A stretch of DNA of 21,400 bases from Podochytrium sp. JEL0797 (taxonomy: Eukaryota > Chytridiomycota > Chytridiomycetes > Chytridiales > Chytriomycetaceae): contig JADGJG010000393.1 of NCBI GenBank assembly GCA_027596195.1, positions 1 through 21,400 on the forward strand. The letters run 5' to 3'. Positions within the stretch are counted from its first letter, which is position 1, and each line of letters begins with the position of its first letter. Made by a program: the position numbers and the translations under genes. Shown in pieces: positions 1 through 8,880 of the stretch. The notes beneath the pieces were generated by a model, which worked only from the letters and a program-made list of their open reading frames with translations, had not been told where the DNA came from and made no database searches.

Positions 1-139
1 TTTCGTAGTCAAATGAATATATTCCGAATTTGATAGGTCTGATCTGGATCCGCACGGAGAAAAAGGACTATTAGCTTTATAGCAAGCTAAAAAGGATTGA
101 TGTAATTCCCAGTCGGTTTATATCATACTTTCGCGTTAT

Positions 140-161
140 TGACGAAATCCTGACGAAATCC
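140..161. repeat. Perfect tandem 11-mer (two units)
   Basis: The unit tgacgaaatcc occurs twice, head to tail, at 140-150 and 151-161. It could be a small tandem duplication. No function is evident. Confidence 0.8.
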
Positions 162-423
162 AGCGCTCGAAATTAACATTTTTGAGTGAGTGTTCAAAGT
201 GGGGTTTGGTGATCAAATCAGAACACCCATTCGCTCACGCAAATTCAAACTGACGCCAATCAAAAGTCGCTGCGTCATTCATGTCGGGACAGATGCGATG
301 CGAGCGTCGATAGGTATTTGGTGTATTTTTTCAGTGCACGAAAATATGCTCGCCTCTCAATTATTGAGTTTTTTTCCGCACACTCGGAAGCGATTGGTGA
401 GGGCGGTGTGTCGGACACACGAC

Positions 424-574
424 GACGACGAAGTCATTTCGTCGTCATCGACGCCTTTGGCGTCGCGGCTACCACCGCTGCCGCTGCTCCCGCTCAGCTA
501 GGGCCTTGAAACGCGCTGTGCGCGCGCGCCCACGCGCATGCCCGCCGACGCTTTCGGCGTCGTCGTCGAATTCG
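424..574 (-). repeat. Palindrome-rich dispersed repeat, copy 1 (inverted)
   Basis: Read on the minus strand, this GC-rich stretch matches a segment inside the MFS transporter exon downstream. A 43-nt core (475-517) matches 2234-2276 at 39 of 43 positions. A 16-mer, cgaattcgacgacgac (574-559), recurs at 2175-2190. The spacing between 16-mer and core is nearly equal, 41 versus 43 nt. Two 17-nt hairpins of form cgacgcY-NNN-RgcgtcG lie at 449-465 and 546-562, and a further 9-bp stem with a 5-nt loop lies at 424-446. The copy sits between genes. It could be a small non-autonomous element or a relic of a duplicated coding segment. Confidence 0.7.
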
Positions 575-712
575 CCCCCGCCGGCACCACCCTGCGGCTG
601 CAGCTGCGTCGTCATTCAACCGGTTTTACAAAAAAGATTTGAAATTCGATCTGCCCCTTTTTCGATCGCTTCGCGAATGCGTTGAAACAAGTCGAAAAGC
701 GCGCCACCGACT

Positions 713-1015
713 ATGCCGTCAAAATTAACAAACAAAAAACCAACACGAAAAATGCCACAAAACGAAACGTTCATAGACGCTGCGCGAAGCACGCAGATGA
801 TTAAGACGGAGGGCTCCTTTAGCGCGCGGTACACGGACCAGCAATGGCGCCGCATGTTGTTGTCGCCGACATCGTCGAGCATGAGTCTCACTTTCGAGCA
901 TCACGCATCAGCAACGGTTGTTGAGACACCGAAACGGTGGAGTCTCAGCAGTCTCTCGAGTGGGATTGAGATGGCCATGAAGGACAAGACGCACCCGTCG
1001 TTTTTCGATAATTAA
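713..1015 (+). CDS. Small hypothetical protein, 100 aa
   Basis: I do not recognise this protein. The frame runs from an ATG to TAA and an AATAAA signal follows 14 nt later, which supports a real 3' end on this strand. The product has a basic N-terminus (KLTNKKPTRKMPQ), a mixed middle containing ARYTDQQWRRML, a Ser/Thr-rich part (LSSLSSGIEMAMKD) and no membrane segment or signal peptide. It may be a complete small gene or the last exon of a gene whose 5' exons lie in the unexplained upstream DNA. A 91-aa frame on the opposite strand (616-891) overlaps it but has no 3' signal. Confidence is moderate to low because no homologue is recognised. Confidence 0.42.
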   Translation: MPSKLTNKKPTRKMPQNETFIDAARSTQMIKTEGSFSARYTDQQWRRMLLSPTSSSMSLTFEHHASATVVETPKRWSLSSLSSGIEMAMKDKTHPSFFDN

Positions 1016-1028
1016 GCCCTTCGATGGG

Positions 1029-1034
1029 AATAAA
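1029..1034 (+). terminator. AATAAA polyadenylation signal
   Basis: A canonical hexamer in AT-rich sequence, 14 nt after the stop of the small ORF at 713-1015 and about 80 nt before the transporter start. Confidence 0.55.
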
Positions 1035-1111
1035 CAATATTTTTAATTCATGCATGTTCTGACCCCCGCCCCTCCTCTTCCTCGGAATCCGATTTAGAAA
1101 TCCGGGTAGAG

Positions 1112-3091
1112 ATGGTGAAATGGGTTTTTATTTCGGCGAAAATGGTCGCCAGCAAACCCGATCCGCGACATGGGCTGTTTGTGTTTCTCCTCAAGAACCT
1201 CGCCGTGACACTCGGCTCGATGGCTACGCAGCAACTCGTAGTTGTTCTCTCGTGCCGCGCCCTTGGACACGCTGAGATGGGCTACGTTTCTTGCGCCAAA
1301 GAAAGCGGGGTTCAGCGCGCAGCGGCCAAGTGGTCTTTGTTGCTGTCGCTTCTTGAACAAGTTCCGTCGCTTCTTGTGCTTCTTGTCGCGGGGCGTCTTC
1401 TCGACGTTGCCGGGCGCCGTCTTTTTTTGATGGTGTCTGCGCTGAGTGTTTTTGTGTCTTGTTCCGTGGCGCTGCGCGTGGCGACTCTCCTCGCCAACAA
1501 AGAAGTGTCCGATTCGGACATCACCGCGCTTCTCATTCAACTCGCTGCCTCTGCGCTTCTTTCGGGCCTCGCCGGCGGCAAAGTCCTGTTCCGCACGGCT
1601 TGCTCGGCCTTCCTCGTCGACGCGACACTCCCGCAGCAACGCACACACTTCTTTTTGCTTCTCGATGCTGCACTGGCAGTGGCTGTCACTCTGGGGCCGT
1701 TTGTCGGTGGATTCTTGGCTACCCACATATCCTTTTCTGCCGCCTTTGCCGCCTCGCTGGCCGTTGCTGTTGTCTTGAATCTATACCTCCTGTTTGTCTT
1801 TCCCTCCGATTCCATGACGCCTTCTCGAGAATCCACCCCACATTCAACCAAACCATCCCTCGCTTCAACCCTCCTCACCTCGATCCACTCAAACCTCGAT
1901 ACCTTTCAATCCATCCGTCGATTTCCTACCGCTATTTCTCTTGTCGTCATTCTTACCATCACGGGCTTTCTTTTGACGAGGCAGCAGCTCTTTTTTTTGT
2001 TTTATACGGGCCGTGTCTTTGGGTGGACTTCTTTTACTTATGGCCAGTTTGCTCTCGTGGCCTCTTGTCAGCGGATTGTCTGGCTTTCTGTTCTGTTGCC
2101 CATGTTTTTGAAGTTTGTGTCGACGGCGGTGGCGGTGCCCGCGGTAGCGGCAGCCGCGACGCCGCAGGCGTCGACGAATTCGACGACGACCACGAAGTCG
2201 TCGGAGGGAGTGGTGCGGCGTGCACGCGCGCGCAGCGCGAATCAAGGCGCTAGCCGAGCGGGAGCAGCGGCAGCGGTCGCGGCGGTAGCCGCGACGACGA
2301 CGACAACGACGACGACGTCGTGTTGTGGGTCTGCGCGTCGTTTCGATGAAATCGACGACGCCGTAGGCGTCGATGACATTGTCGTACGCGCACACAGTGA
2401 CGAAGTCGTAGAACGCGTTGAACGCGTCGACAACATTGTCGTTTTAGACCCACGCGGCATTGACGCCGAAACCGACACAACACGAACCACACTCGCCCCA
2501 GAACTGAGCATCCAAGACAACAAGATTCTCTGGGAAATACGCGTCTTGCGCATGGGCTTGCTCTTGGCCACACTCGGAGAACTCTGGTTCGCTTTTGCGC
2601 CCAGTTCCATGATTTTCATGTGTGGTGAGTGCGAATTCTGTTCGATTCCTTCGATTCCAGTAGTAACTTTGTTATCCCCACTCACTTCCATTTTAAATAA
2701 AAAAACAGGAACACTCTTTTCCACCTGCGCCTGCTTCACAGCCCCAACCATCCGCTCCATGCTCTCGACTTTCGTCCCTTCCACCCACCAAGGCCGTCTC
2801 TTCAGCTCCATCCAACTGTTTGAATCCATCGCAGCCATCCTTGCCACATCCACACTTAACCTCATTTACCAACACACGATTGATACGTGGGTTCCGAATG
2901 CCGCCATTTTATTCATGGCTGCACTTTTGGCGGGTGCTTTTGTCGTATCGGTGTTTGGGGTCGCGAGGGAGGGTGTGATTGGGATGGAGATGGGTGGGGT
3001 TTCGGAGGTGGTGGTGTATGAGTTTGGGGAGGCCGTGGAAGGTTTTGAGTCCGATTCCGAAGAGGATGAATCGGCACCGTTGTTGCCGTGA
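1112..3091 (+). CDS. Major facilitator superfamily transporter with a large repeat insertion in the TM8-TM9 loop
   Basis: The protein is a 12-helix membrane transporter by hydrophobic pattern. The MFS motif A is visible after TM2 (GRLLDVAGRRLFLM), and a conserved glycine-rich helix follows (LGPFVGGFLATHIS). An 84-nt intron (2625-2708) is inferred from a GTGAGT donor and a CAG acceptor. Removing it gives about 631 aa and joins FMCG to TLFSTCACFTAPTIRSM without a hydrophilic interruption. The arrangement loosely recalls fungal SLC46/folate-type MFS proteins, but the substrate is unknown. Between the predicted eighth and ninth helices sits an insertion of roughly 140 residues, rich in Ala, Thr, Arg and Asp, encoded by a repeat element shared with 424-574. 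The C-terminal tail is acidic (ESDSEEDESAPLLP). The start is the first ATG before the helices; a second Met ten residues later is also possible. Confidence 0.85.
   Translation: MVKWVFISAKMVASKPDPRHGLFVFLLKNLAVTLGSMATQQLVVVLSCRALGHAEMGYVSCAKESGVQRAAAKWSLLLSLLEQVPSLLVLLVAGRLLDVAGRRLFLMVSALSVFVSCSVALRVATLLANKEVSDSDITALLIQLAASALLSGLAGGKVLFRTACSAFLVDATLPQQRTHFFLLLDAALAVAVTLGPFVGGFLATHISFSAAFAASLAVAVVLNLYLLFVFPSDSMTPSRESTPHSTKPSLASTLLTSIHSNLDTFQSIRRFPTAISLVVILTITGFLLTRQQLFFLFYTGRVFGWTSFTYGQFALVASCQRIVWLSVLLPMFLKFVSTAVAVPAVAAAATPQASTNSTTTTKSSEGVVRRARARSANQGASRAGAAAAVAAVAATTTTTTTTSCCGSARRFDEIDDAVGVDDIVVRAHSDEVVERVERVDNIVVLDPRGIDAETDTTRTTLAPELSIQDNKILWEIRVLRMGLLLATLGELWFAFAPSSMIFMCGECEFCSIPSIPVVTLLSPLTSILNKKTGTLFSTCACFTAPTIRSMLSTFVPSTHQGRLFSSIQLFESIAAILATSTLNLIYQHTIDTWVPNAAILFMAALLAGAFVVSVFGVAREGVIGMEMGGVSEVVVYEFGEAVEGFESDSEEDESAPLLP
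2157..2372 (+). repeat. Palindrome-rich dispersed repeat, copy 2, within the MFS exon
   Basis: This segment contains the 16-mer (2175-2190) and 43-nt core (2234-2276) shared with the inverted copy at 424-574. It is bounded by two 17-nt hairpins at 2157-2173 and 2356-2372. In the MFS frame the two hairpins are read in different phases (ATPQAST and DDAVGVDD), so the likeness is at DNA level and not the result of protein constraint. In a different frame both cores read KALAEREQRQR. Within that stretch two of the four differences are silent third-position changes, hinting at an older coding origin. Confidence 0.7.
2625..2708 (+). other. Stop-free 84-nt intron of the MFS gene
   Basis: The donor is GTGAGT and the acceptor is AAACAG after an AT-rich tract. 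The length is a multiple of three and the frame stays open, so retention would add 28 residues inside a membrane region. The inserted residues are polar and unlike the flanking helices, which favours an intron. Confidence 0.75.
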
Positions 3092-3139
3092 TTCTTTTTT
3101 TTCTGGGGTTTCCCGTTGTTTGGGATATGGCTGAATAGA

Positions 3140-3145
3140 AATAAA
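3140..3145 (+). terminator. AATAAA polyadenylation signal of the MFS gene
   Basis: The hexamer lies in AT-rich DNA about 50 nt after the MFS stop codon and about 120 nt before the next proposed start. Confidence 0.65.
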
Positions 3146-3263
3146 ATATATTCCTGTTTTAGGGATTTTTCGAAACCGCGCCGATGGATTGGAAGATGCG
3201 TGCAATCTGTCTCCCAGAAACCCGACCCACCAGAAACAACAAAAAACTCGCCAGCAAACCCCA

Positions 3264-6200
3264 ATGACCACCTTCCTCTACTTTTACCGCCTCTTAGACA
3301 ACACGCACACCCCCCTCCTCGGCACGACCACCGACGTCCTCACCCTCATCTCCCCGACCCCACCCCGTGTCTGTGAAGTGCGCAAGGGCATCTTTGCGGC
3401 CAACGCTGTGCTTCTGCCAGACCGAGTCGCCTCGCAATTGACCCTCCTTGGACCTGGTGGTGTCGCACTGCGGATTGGGGATGTGGCTCCCATTGGGTTG
3501 ACAAATGAGGAATCCCCCCTAGTGGCGGTGTTGTTTTGCGTTGGTGCAGAGGAGACACACAAGCGTGTTGTTCCCGCGCCGAGTTTAGCCACGATCCCTG
3601 TTGTTCCGATGGCACCTCCAACAGCACACCACACCCCCTTCCCACATGCGCCAACAGTGCCCGTGAAACGGGAACCCACCGAGTCCGCACCACCTCCGAA
3701 ACCGGCAATCACACCCGCATTCCTCACCGCCTTCGAAACAATCCTGCACCACATCTCAACAACCACCACCCAAACCATCTGCATGCGGGACTTGGAGAGT
3801 GTATTGTGGGACACACCGCTCGTGGACGTGGATTTGGTGGACGGCGAGCGTGGATGGGTTGATTTGGTGAGACGCGTTGTGCGGTGTGGCGATGACGTTG
3901 GGGTGTGGAAGATGCGGTTTTGTGTGGAGGAGGGGGAGGTGAGGGTCGTGGTGGAGAGTGTGGAGGGGAGTTGGAGGGTGGTGAGGGAATTGAAGGTAGA
4001 ACACTTTTTGTTGTTTTGGTTCTCCCTTTTGTTTTCTCTCTCTCTCTCTATCTCTATCTCTCTCTATCTCTCTCTCTCTTCTCGTGTTTCTGAAACGTTT
4101 ACATGATATGACAGACGGGTCCTCTTGAATCGTCTTCTCGCCCTCCTTCCGTCACTCAAGACCAAACACCACGTGTCCTCAAAAAGGCAACCCCCCCCCC
4201 CCCCCCCCCTCAATTAAGAGCGCCCATCCAATAACACACCCCCGCAAAAATAGGCTGCTTCCTTTTCAAATCCCGCTCCTTCATGGACCCCAAGACCACC
4301 CAAAACCAGCGCGGAATCCACGCTCAGCGGAGAGTCTACCCCTTCTTTTATGCGATCGCGTGACCGCACACCATCCAAATCTCCCACTCGTCCAGTCACT
4401 CTTGCACCTCCCGCACCGCCTCCGATGGACCCGAAACGCGTCCCGCTGGACACACCGAACCACCACACCTTCCTCCAAGACCCCAACCCCATCCCCACGA
4501 TTTCGCCGCAACGCGTTGAATCCTCTGTTCAACCCCTTACTCCAGACCTCAAACCTGCAACCCCCTCCGCACCTCTCGTCGCCCCCCTTGCTGCTGCTGT
4601 GCCGCCTCCTCCTCCCGTTCGGCCAGTGTACGTTCCGTCTCCGTTGATTCCGAAACAGCCAGATCACAAGGCGATGCAGTTGGAGATGCAGCAGCAACGG
4701 GAACGGGAATTGAAAGCGGCTGCTGCGGCGGCGAGGGTTGTAAAGCCGGTGCAACGTGGTGGCGTGGATGCGTCGGTGGTGGTGGTGGAACGAGGTGGTG
4801 TTGCGTCTGCGTTGCGCACGGCGGTGGAGGGTGGTGTGAAGGTGGAGTCGGGTGTTGGTGGTGTGGCGGAGTCGCGGAATGAATCTATTGGACAAGCGCC
4901 TCGGTTGGCGTCTCCAACTCCACTGGGAGGTACTTTATCGACTCTTGAATCGGCGGCGGGACAACCACAACCTGTGAGTACTGGAGGAGAAGCGAATCGT
5001 GCCTTGAGTCCGTTGGGGGTCGTGGGTTCTGGTGAAACTCTTTCTGCGGTTGTTGTTGATTCTGGTTTGGTGGTGCTGGAGCCTGATGGTACTTCGTCGG
5101 CGTCGTTCACGCCGGTCTCGAGTCCTTTGAAAATGGAATCGAATGTTGTTGGTGATTCAGAGTCGCGGAATAGATATGTTGATGAAACGGGTGTTGTCGG
5201 ACAACCTGCGATTACTGGAGAAAAGGCAAGTGTTCGCGTGAGTCCGTTGGCGGTCCTGGGTTTGGTTGAAACTCCTCGTCATGGTGTTGTCGCTCACGCG
5301 CCGGTCTCGAGTCCTACGAAGATGGTTGTAGCTGCTGCTGTAGAGTCGCGGAATGGGTCTGTTGGTGGAACGGGTGTTGAATCGCGAATTGTTGATGACG
5401 GAGGAGAGGCGAGTCTTGGTGTGAGTCCACCATGGGGGGTCCTGGATGCTGGTGATGTCGCTCCTCGTACGCCGGTTGAGGGTGGTGTGAAGGTGGAGTC
5501 GGGTGTTGGCGTTGTGGCCGAGTCGCCGAATGAATCTGTTGGACAAGATGATGCGCTGCTTTCGCAAGTCGTTTTTGAAACGGCTGGTCACCCACAACAA
5601 CCTGCGGATACTGGAGAAGAGGCAAATCTTGGCTTGAGACCATCACGGGGGGTCCTGGGTTCGCTGGTGTCGGAGGCTGGTGGTATTGCGTCTGCGTCGT
5701 CCACGCCGGTCTCAAGTCCTTCGAAAATGGAGTCCGATGTTGTTGTTGTGGTAGAGTCACGGCATGAATTGGTTGGACAAGCGACTCGGGTGGCATCTCC
5801 AACCCCAACGGGAGCCACGGTATCGACGAGTGGAATGGATGGTCACCCACAACCTGCGACTACTGGAGAAGAGGCAAATGTTCCCATGAGTCCACTCCGG
5901 GTCCCGGACTCTGTTGAGACTCCTTCTCCTGGTGTTGTCGTTCCCGTTTCATCCTTGTCGACGGCTCAACAGCCTTTCGAGAACTCCCCAACGCGTACGC
6001 ATCCTCTATTTGACGTTTCTCCCGGTGCAGAACGTGCTTTCTACCCTCCGACGTCGACACCGGTTCGCATCCAAAACCCAGTGACACGACACCCCATTGT
6101 TTTGCCCGTGAGACCGGACCTGCGTTCTCCCACGCGTTTGGGTCATTTGTTTGACGTTTCTCCAGGCTCCGATCACGCGGTACAACCACTCGCGCAGACT

Positions 6201-8249
6201 CCAGTTCGCACCCAACAGCTTGAGACGGGTGAGGAGGTTGTTGGGCCCGTGAAACCACCACCACCACCACCGCAGGTTTCTGTCCCACTTGCAGTCGAGA
6301 GACCACGTGTTGGTATTGAGAATCTTGAGGACGGGTGTTTGGTGGATTGCGGGGGTTTTGCGGCTCCTCGCGGTTCGCCATCTCGCGTTTCCCCGTCTCG
6401 CGTTTCCCCATCTCCCGCGTTGCAGCAAGCTGGCGGACTGTATTCTCCGACGTTTATGTACCAGCAGTTTAAGGTTTCTCCTGGCCCGGACCATGAGGTC
6501 TACCATCCGACACTGCTGGTTCAACCGCCACTGCCGATTTCCCTCCCTTTCGCATATGGTGTTGTCATACAGAATGCAGATGATGGGAGTATTATGGGTT
6601 ATACGAATGTTGCAGATCCTCGCGAGTCCCTGGTTCCCGGGACGCAACCACCGCTGGGCCTGTATTCGCCAACTTTTTTGCACCAACAGGTTGACTTTAC
6701 TCCTGGCTCAGACCACGCGGTCCATCCTCTCGCGCTTCACAAGCCGCAGACTAGGGTTCGCATCCAAAACCCTGTGACTGGGGAAATTGTGTTACCACCA
6801 CCGCCGCAACAGAGTTGCACGGTGCAATCGCCGGACGTGGGTTCTCCAACGTTTTCCGAGCAGCAGTTTGATGTTTCGCATGGCTCGGACGACCACCCTC
6901 TCGTTGCACAGAAACCGGTTCGCGATACGGGCGAGGAGATTGATTTCCGTTTGAGTCTCCCACCACCTCTCCCAAGTGCCGTGGAGAGACCTCGTGTTGT
7001 TATGAAGAATCCAAAGGATGGGAGGGTTGTGGATTTGAGGGATGTTGCGAGTCCTCCTCCTCGCGGTGTTTCCCCGTCGCGCGGTGTTTCCCCGGCTTCC
7101 GTGATGCAACTACCGGATGTGTGTTCTCTGGAGTTTTCGGACCAGCAGATTGATGTTTCTCCAGGCTCAGACGACGTGGTCCACCCTCCAGCGCAGAAAC
7201 CGATTCGGAGTCAAAACCCAGCGGGCGAGAAGAATGTTTCCGCGAGACCACCATTGTCGACAGTCCCAGCCAAACTATTTGTGATTCAAAAACCTCGTGC
7301 CGTTGTTGTCAAGAATTTGGACGGAAGCGTTGTTGATTTCGGGGCCGTTGTTGCGGCTCGTCAGTCGCCGTCTCCTATTAATCATTCTTTTGATAGCTCT
7401 TACGTTTCCGAAAATGTGGTTGAGACTCCGTTGAGGACACGAGCCGTTCGCATGCAGGATCCCGTTACTGGGGAAGGCGTTCCCTTTCCTGTGAGACCAC
7501 CACCGCCGCCGTCGACAGATTTAGCCGTCCCCTTGATTCCTCGCGTTGTCATCAAGAGTCCGGTGGATGGACGTGTTCTTGATTTCGGGAGCTTGGTGCC
7601 GTCGGGTCGAGTTTTGGAGAAGCGTGGGGAAGTTGTGATGGGGCCTGAGGTTGCGCCGATTGTGGATGAGGATGTGGATATGATTGGATCGGATGATGGG
7701 CGGGTTGGGGGTGGCGGTGGTGGGGTTGTGGGAGGGGATGGTGGCGTGTTGGTGAGAGGTGAGTTGTGTAGCGGTTTGGATGGGGGTGAAGCGTCTGATG
7801 AGTCGGTTGCGGATCCGGTGGTGTTGGAGAGTGAAGGTGGAGAGCGTTCGCCGGTGGAATTGTTGGACGCGGCCATTGCGGATGCGGTGGTGTCGGAGAG
7901 TGTCGGAGGGGAGAGTTTGCCAGTGAAACCGTTGGACTCGGCGCCTGCGATCCACGACCTTGAAAACACTGCGTCCTCCGGATCCTTGGACACTCAAACG
8001 ACTCAATTCGAATCCCGCGCTTCTCTCGAGCATCGCTCGGATTCTATGGGCTCGGACTTGCCTCCCTCCACGGAACCGTCCGCATTGGAAACTCCACACG
8101 AACTTGACAAGAGTTCTGTACTCTCGGCGGCTTCGCCTGTCGAGAATCCAGAAGCCAAGGCTGCCGATACCGTCTCGCGCGAAACGAGTTTTGATGTTGG
8201 AGCTGACGACTCGTGTTCGGGGAAGGGACCCCAATGTGCAGTTATGTAG
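3264..8249 (+). CDS. Very long Pro/Val/Ser-rich tandem-repeat protein, possible ubiquitin-like N-terminus, C-terminal CaaX box
   Basis: The model joins 3264-3995 with 4254-8249, both in phase 0, giving 1575 aa; a 72-nt cassette at 4115-4186 may add 24 residues. The N-terminal ~85 residues show a beta, beta, helix, beta rhythm (FLYFYRLL, DVLTLISP, VCEVRKGIFAANA, SQLTLLGP). This faintly recalls ubiquitin-like folds, including Crinkler-type headers, but it is not a confident match. A second small folded-looking segment precedes the intron. The remainder is disordered, with five ~60-80-residue repeats of one kind (about 4800-5945) and seven of another (about 5985-7620), then an acidic Gly/Val tract. 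The protein ends GKGPQCAVM, a CaaX box whose terminal Met suits farnesylation. The start MTTFLYF was preferred to an in-frame ATG at 3189 because the preceding 25 residues are unstructured and lie close to the upstream poly(A) signal. Function is unknown. Confidence 0.68.
4035..4080. repeat. CT-rich microsatellite
   Basis: An almost pure TC dinucleotide run with occasional A, inside the proposed intron. It could act as a long polypyrimidine tract for the acceptor at 4114. Confidence 0.9.
4191..4209. repeat. Homopolymer of 19 C
   Basis: Nineteen consecutive cytosines. Runs of this length vary in copy number and are error-prone in sequencing. In the spliced models it is intronic; if read through it would encode proline and set the downstream frame. 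Confidence 0.9.
4800..5945 (+). repeat. Tandem protein repeat family A (five units)
   Basis: Within the long ORF, five diverged units share the order PVSSP(x)KMES or PVEGGVKVES, then VxESRNxSVGQ, then TGEEAN, then SPLxVLGxVET. Units begin near 4813, 5095, 5290, 5470 and 5695. The DNA is also visibly repetitive (for example gagtcgcggaatg and ctggagaagaggcaaa). Confidence 0.8.
5985..7620 (+). repeat. Tandem protein repeat family B (seven units)
   Basis: Seven diverged units follow the pattern FDVSPGSDHAVxPLA, PVRxQNPVTGE, a polyproline stretch, VERPRVVIKN, DGxVVDFG, PRxSPS. The first and third units are the most divergent. The polyproline segments could bind SH3, WW or profilin-type partners, but that is inference only. 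Confidence 0.8.
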
Positions 8250-8478
8250 GATATAGCGTGTGAATGGTGCAAGATTGAATATTCGACGTGTTTTTTGCTT
8301 CCATTTCATACCAAAATATACAAATATTTTTGAAAATCAATCTGCCAGTATTCGGGTGTGATGGATAACCAGCTCGTCATCACAGTTAGGAAATTTGAAA
8401 ACTCTCCGAAATCTGCCTATTGTGATGTTTTTTTTCCAACTCGTTTCTCACGAAGTGTTGGATGGGGTTGAAATTGTC

Positions 8479-8880
8479 TCGAAGGTTCCATTTTTTCCAG
8501 CATTTCCAAACTCAAACAGTTTCTTTTTCCCGCGGATATAGCACCGATATGGGCCGCCTGGTCAACTTGACCAATTCCATGCGAATGCCTATCCCTCACA
8601 AAAAAATCCCTCAAGGGAAACAAGGGGCTGACTGGCAAAATTCCTCGGGATCTTGGAAATCTCACGGTACTGAGACACTTGTGCCTCGGAGACTGCAACC
8701 TTTTGTTCCAGATTCCGGGTGAGCTTGGCCGACTCGCCAACTTGGAAGTCCTGGAACTGGGTGGGAACACGTTGTTGCCTGGTGAGGTTCCCGCTGAGGG
8801 CAGCATTGGAACATTTGGAGTTGGTGGATATTCATGGTTTTCCAAATGTCTCGTGTAAAAAAAAACGAGGTATCAAATAA
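8479..8880 (+). pseudogene. Decayed leucine-rich-repeat gene fragment
   Basis: Several frames together encode plant-type LRR motifs. These are SSISKLKQFLF near 8500, DMGRLVNLT near 8550, and then a longer open piece from about 8610 containing LTGKIPRDLGNLTVLRHL and IPGELGRLANLEVLELGG. A further shift near 8800 leads to ALEHLELVDIHGFPNVSC and a stop at 8878-8880. No single frame joins them and no splice sites explain the jumps. The 5' half (F-box-like region) is missing. It is a truncated relative of the pseudogene at 12739-14044, with a closely similar C-terminal end (LELVDIHGFPNVSC versus LEYVDVRGCPGVSC). Confidence 0.75.

Larger units (their letters stand above)
1..712. other. Intergenic left edge with no convincing gene
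   Basis: I see no supported coding region here. The open frames are short and cross low-complexity GACGAC/CGTCGT sequence, and none has recognisable protein character. The stretch holds a tandem 11-mer near 140-161 and a GC-rich palindromic repeat element at 424-574. Both are described separately. Confidence 0.55.
3996..4253 (+). other. Intron region with possible 24-codon cassette exon
   Basis: A GT donor follows GAATTGAAG at 3995 and a TAG acceptor ends at 4253; both flanking exons are in phase 0. Inside, a CAG acceptor at 4112-4114 and a GC donor after AAAAAG at 4186 would define a 72-nt phase-0 exon (4115-4186). That gives a 119-nt GT-AG intron and a 67-nt GC-AG intron, both close to the other intron lengths in this window. 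If only the first intron is removed, translation continues through the poly-C run and stops at 4232-4234, giving about 283 aa. Confidence 0.5.

Noticed and set aside
190..501. 103-codon ORF at the left edge
   Set aside because: It runs into the palindromic repeat and ends in a Ser/Pro/Leu artefact of CCGCTG repeats; no supporting signals.
616..891. 91-codon minus-strand ORF with a hydrophobic middle
   Set aside because: Overlaps the small plus-strand ORF that is followed by AATAAA; no 3' signal or homology seen on this strand.
1094..1726. 210-codon minus-strand ORF opposite the MFS gene
   Set aside because: Its Arg/Lys/His-rich composition is the antisense shadow of hydrophobic codons; the plus strand has clear helices and MFS motif A.
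1459..2253. 264-codon plus-strand ORF in another frame of the MFS gene
   Set aside because: Cys/Arg/His-rich frame shadow with no domain; it overlaps the supported transporter.
4281..4895. Minus-strand ORF rich in Arg and His
   Set aside because: Antisense of the Pro/Val repeat protein; composition artefact. The same holds for minus-strand frames at 5157-5600, 5860-6686 and 7521-8309.
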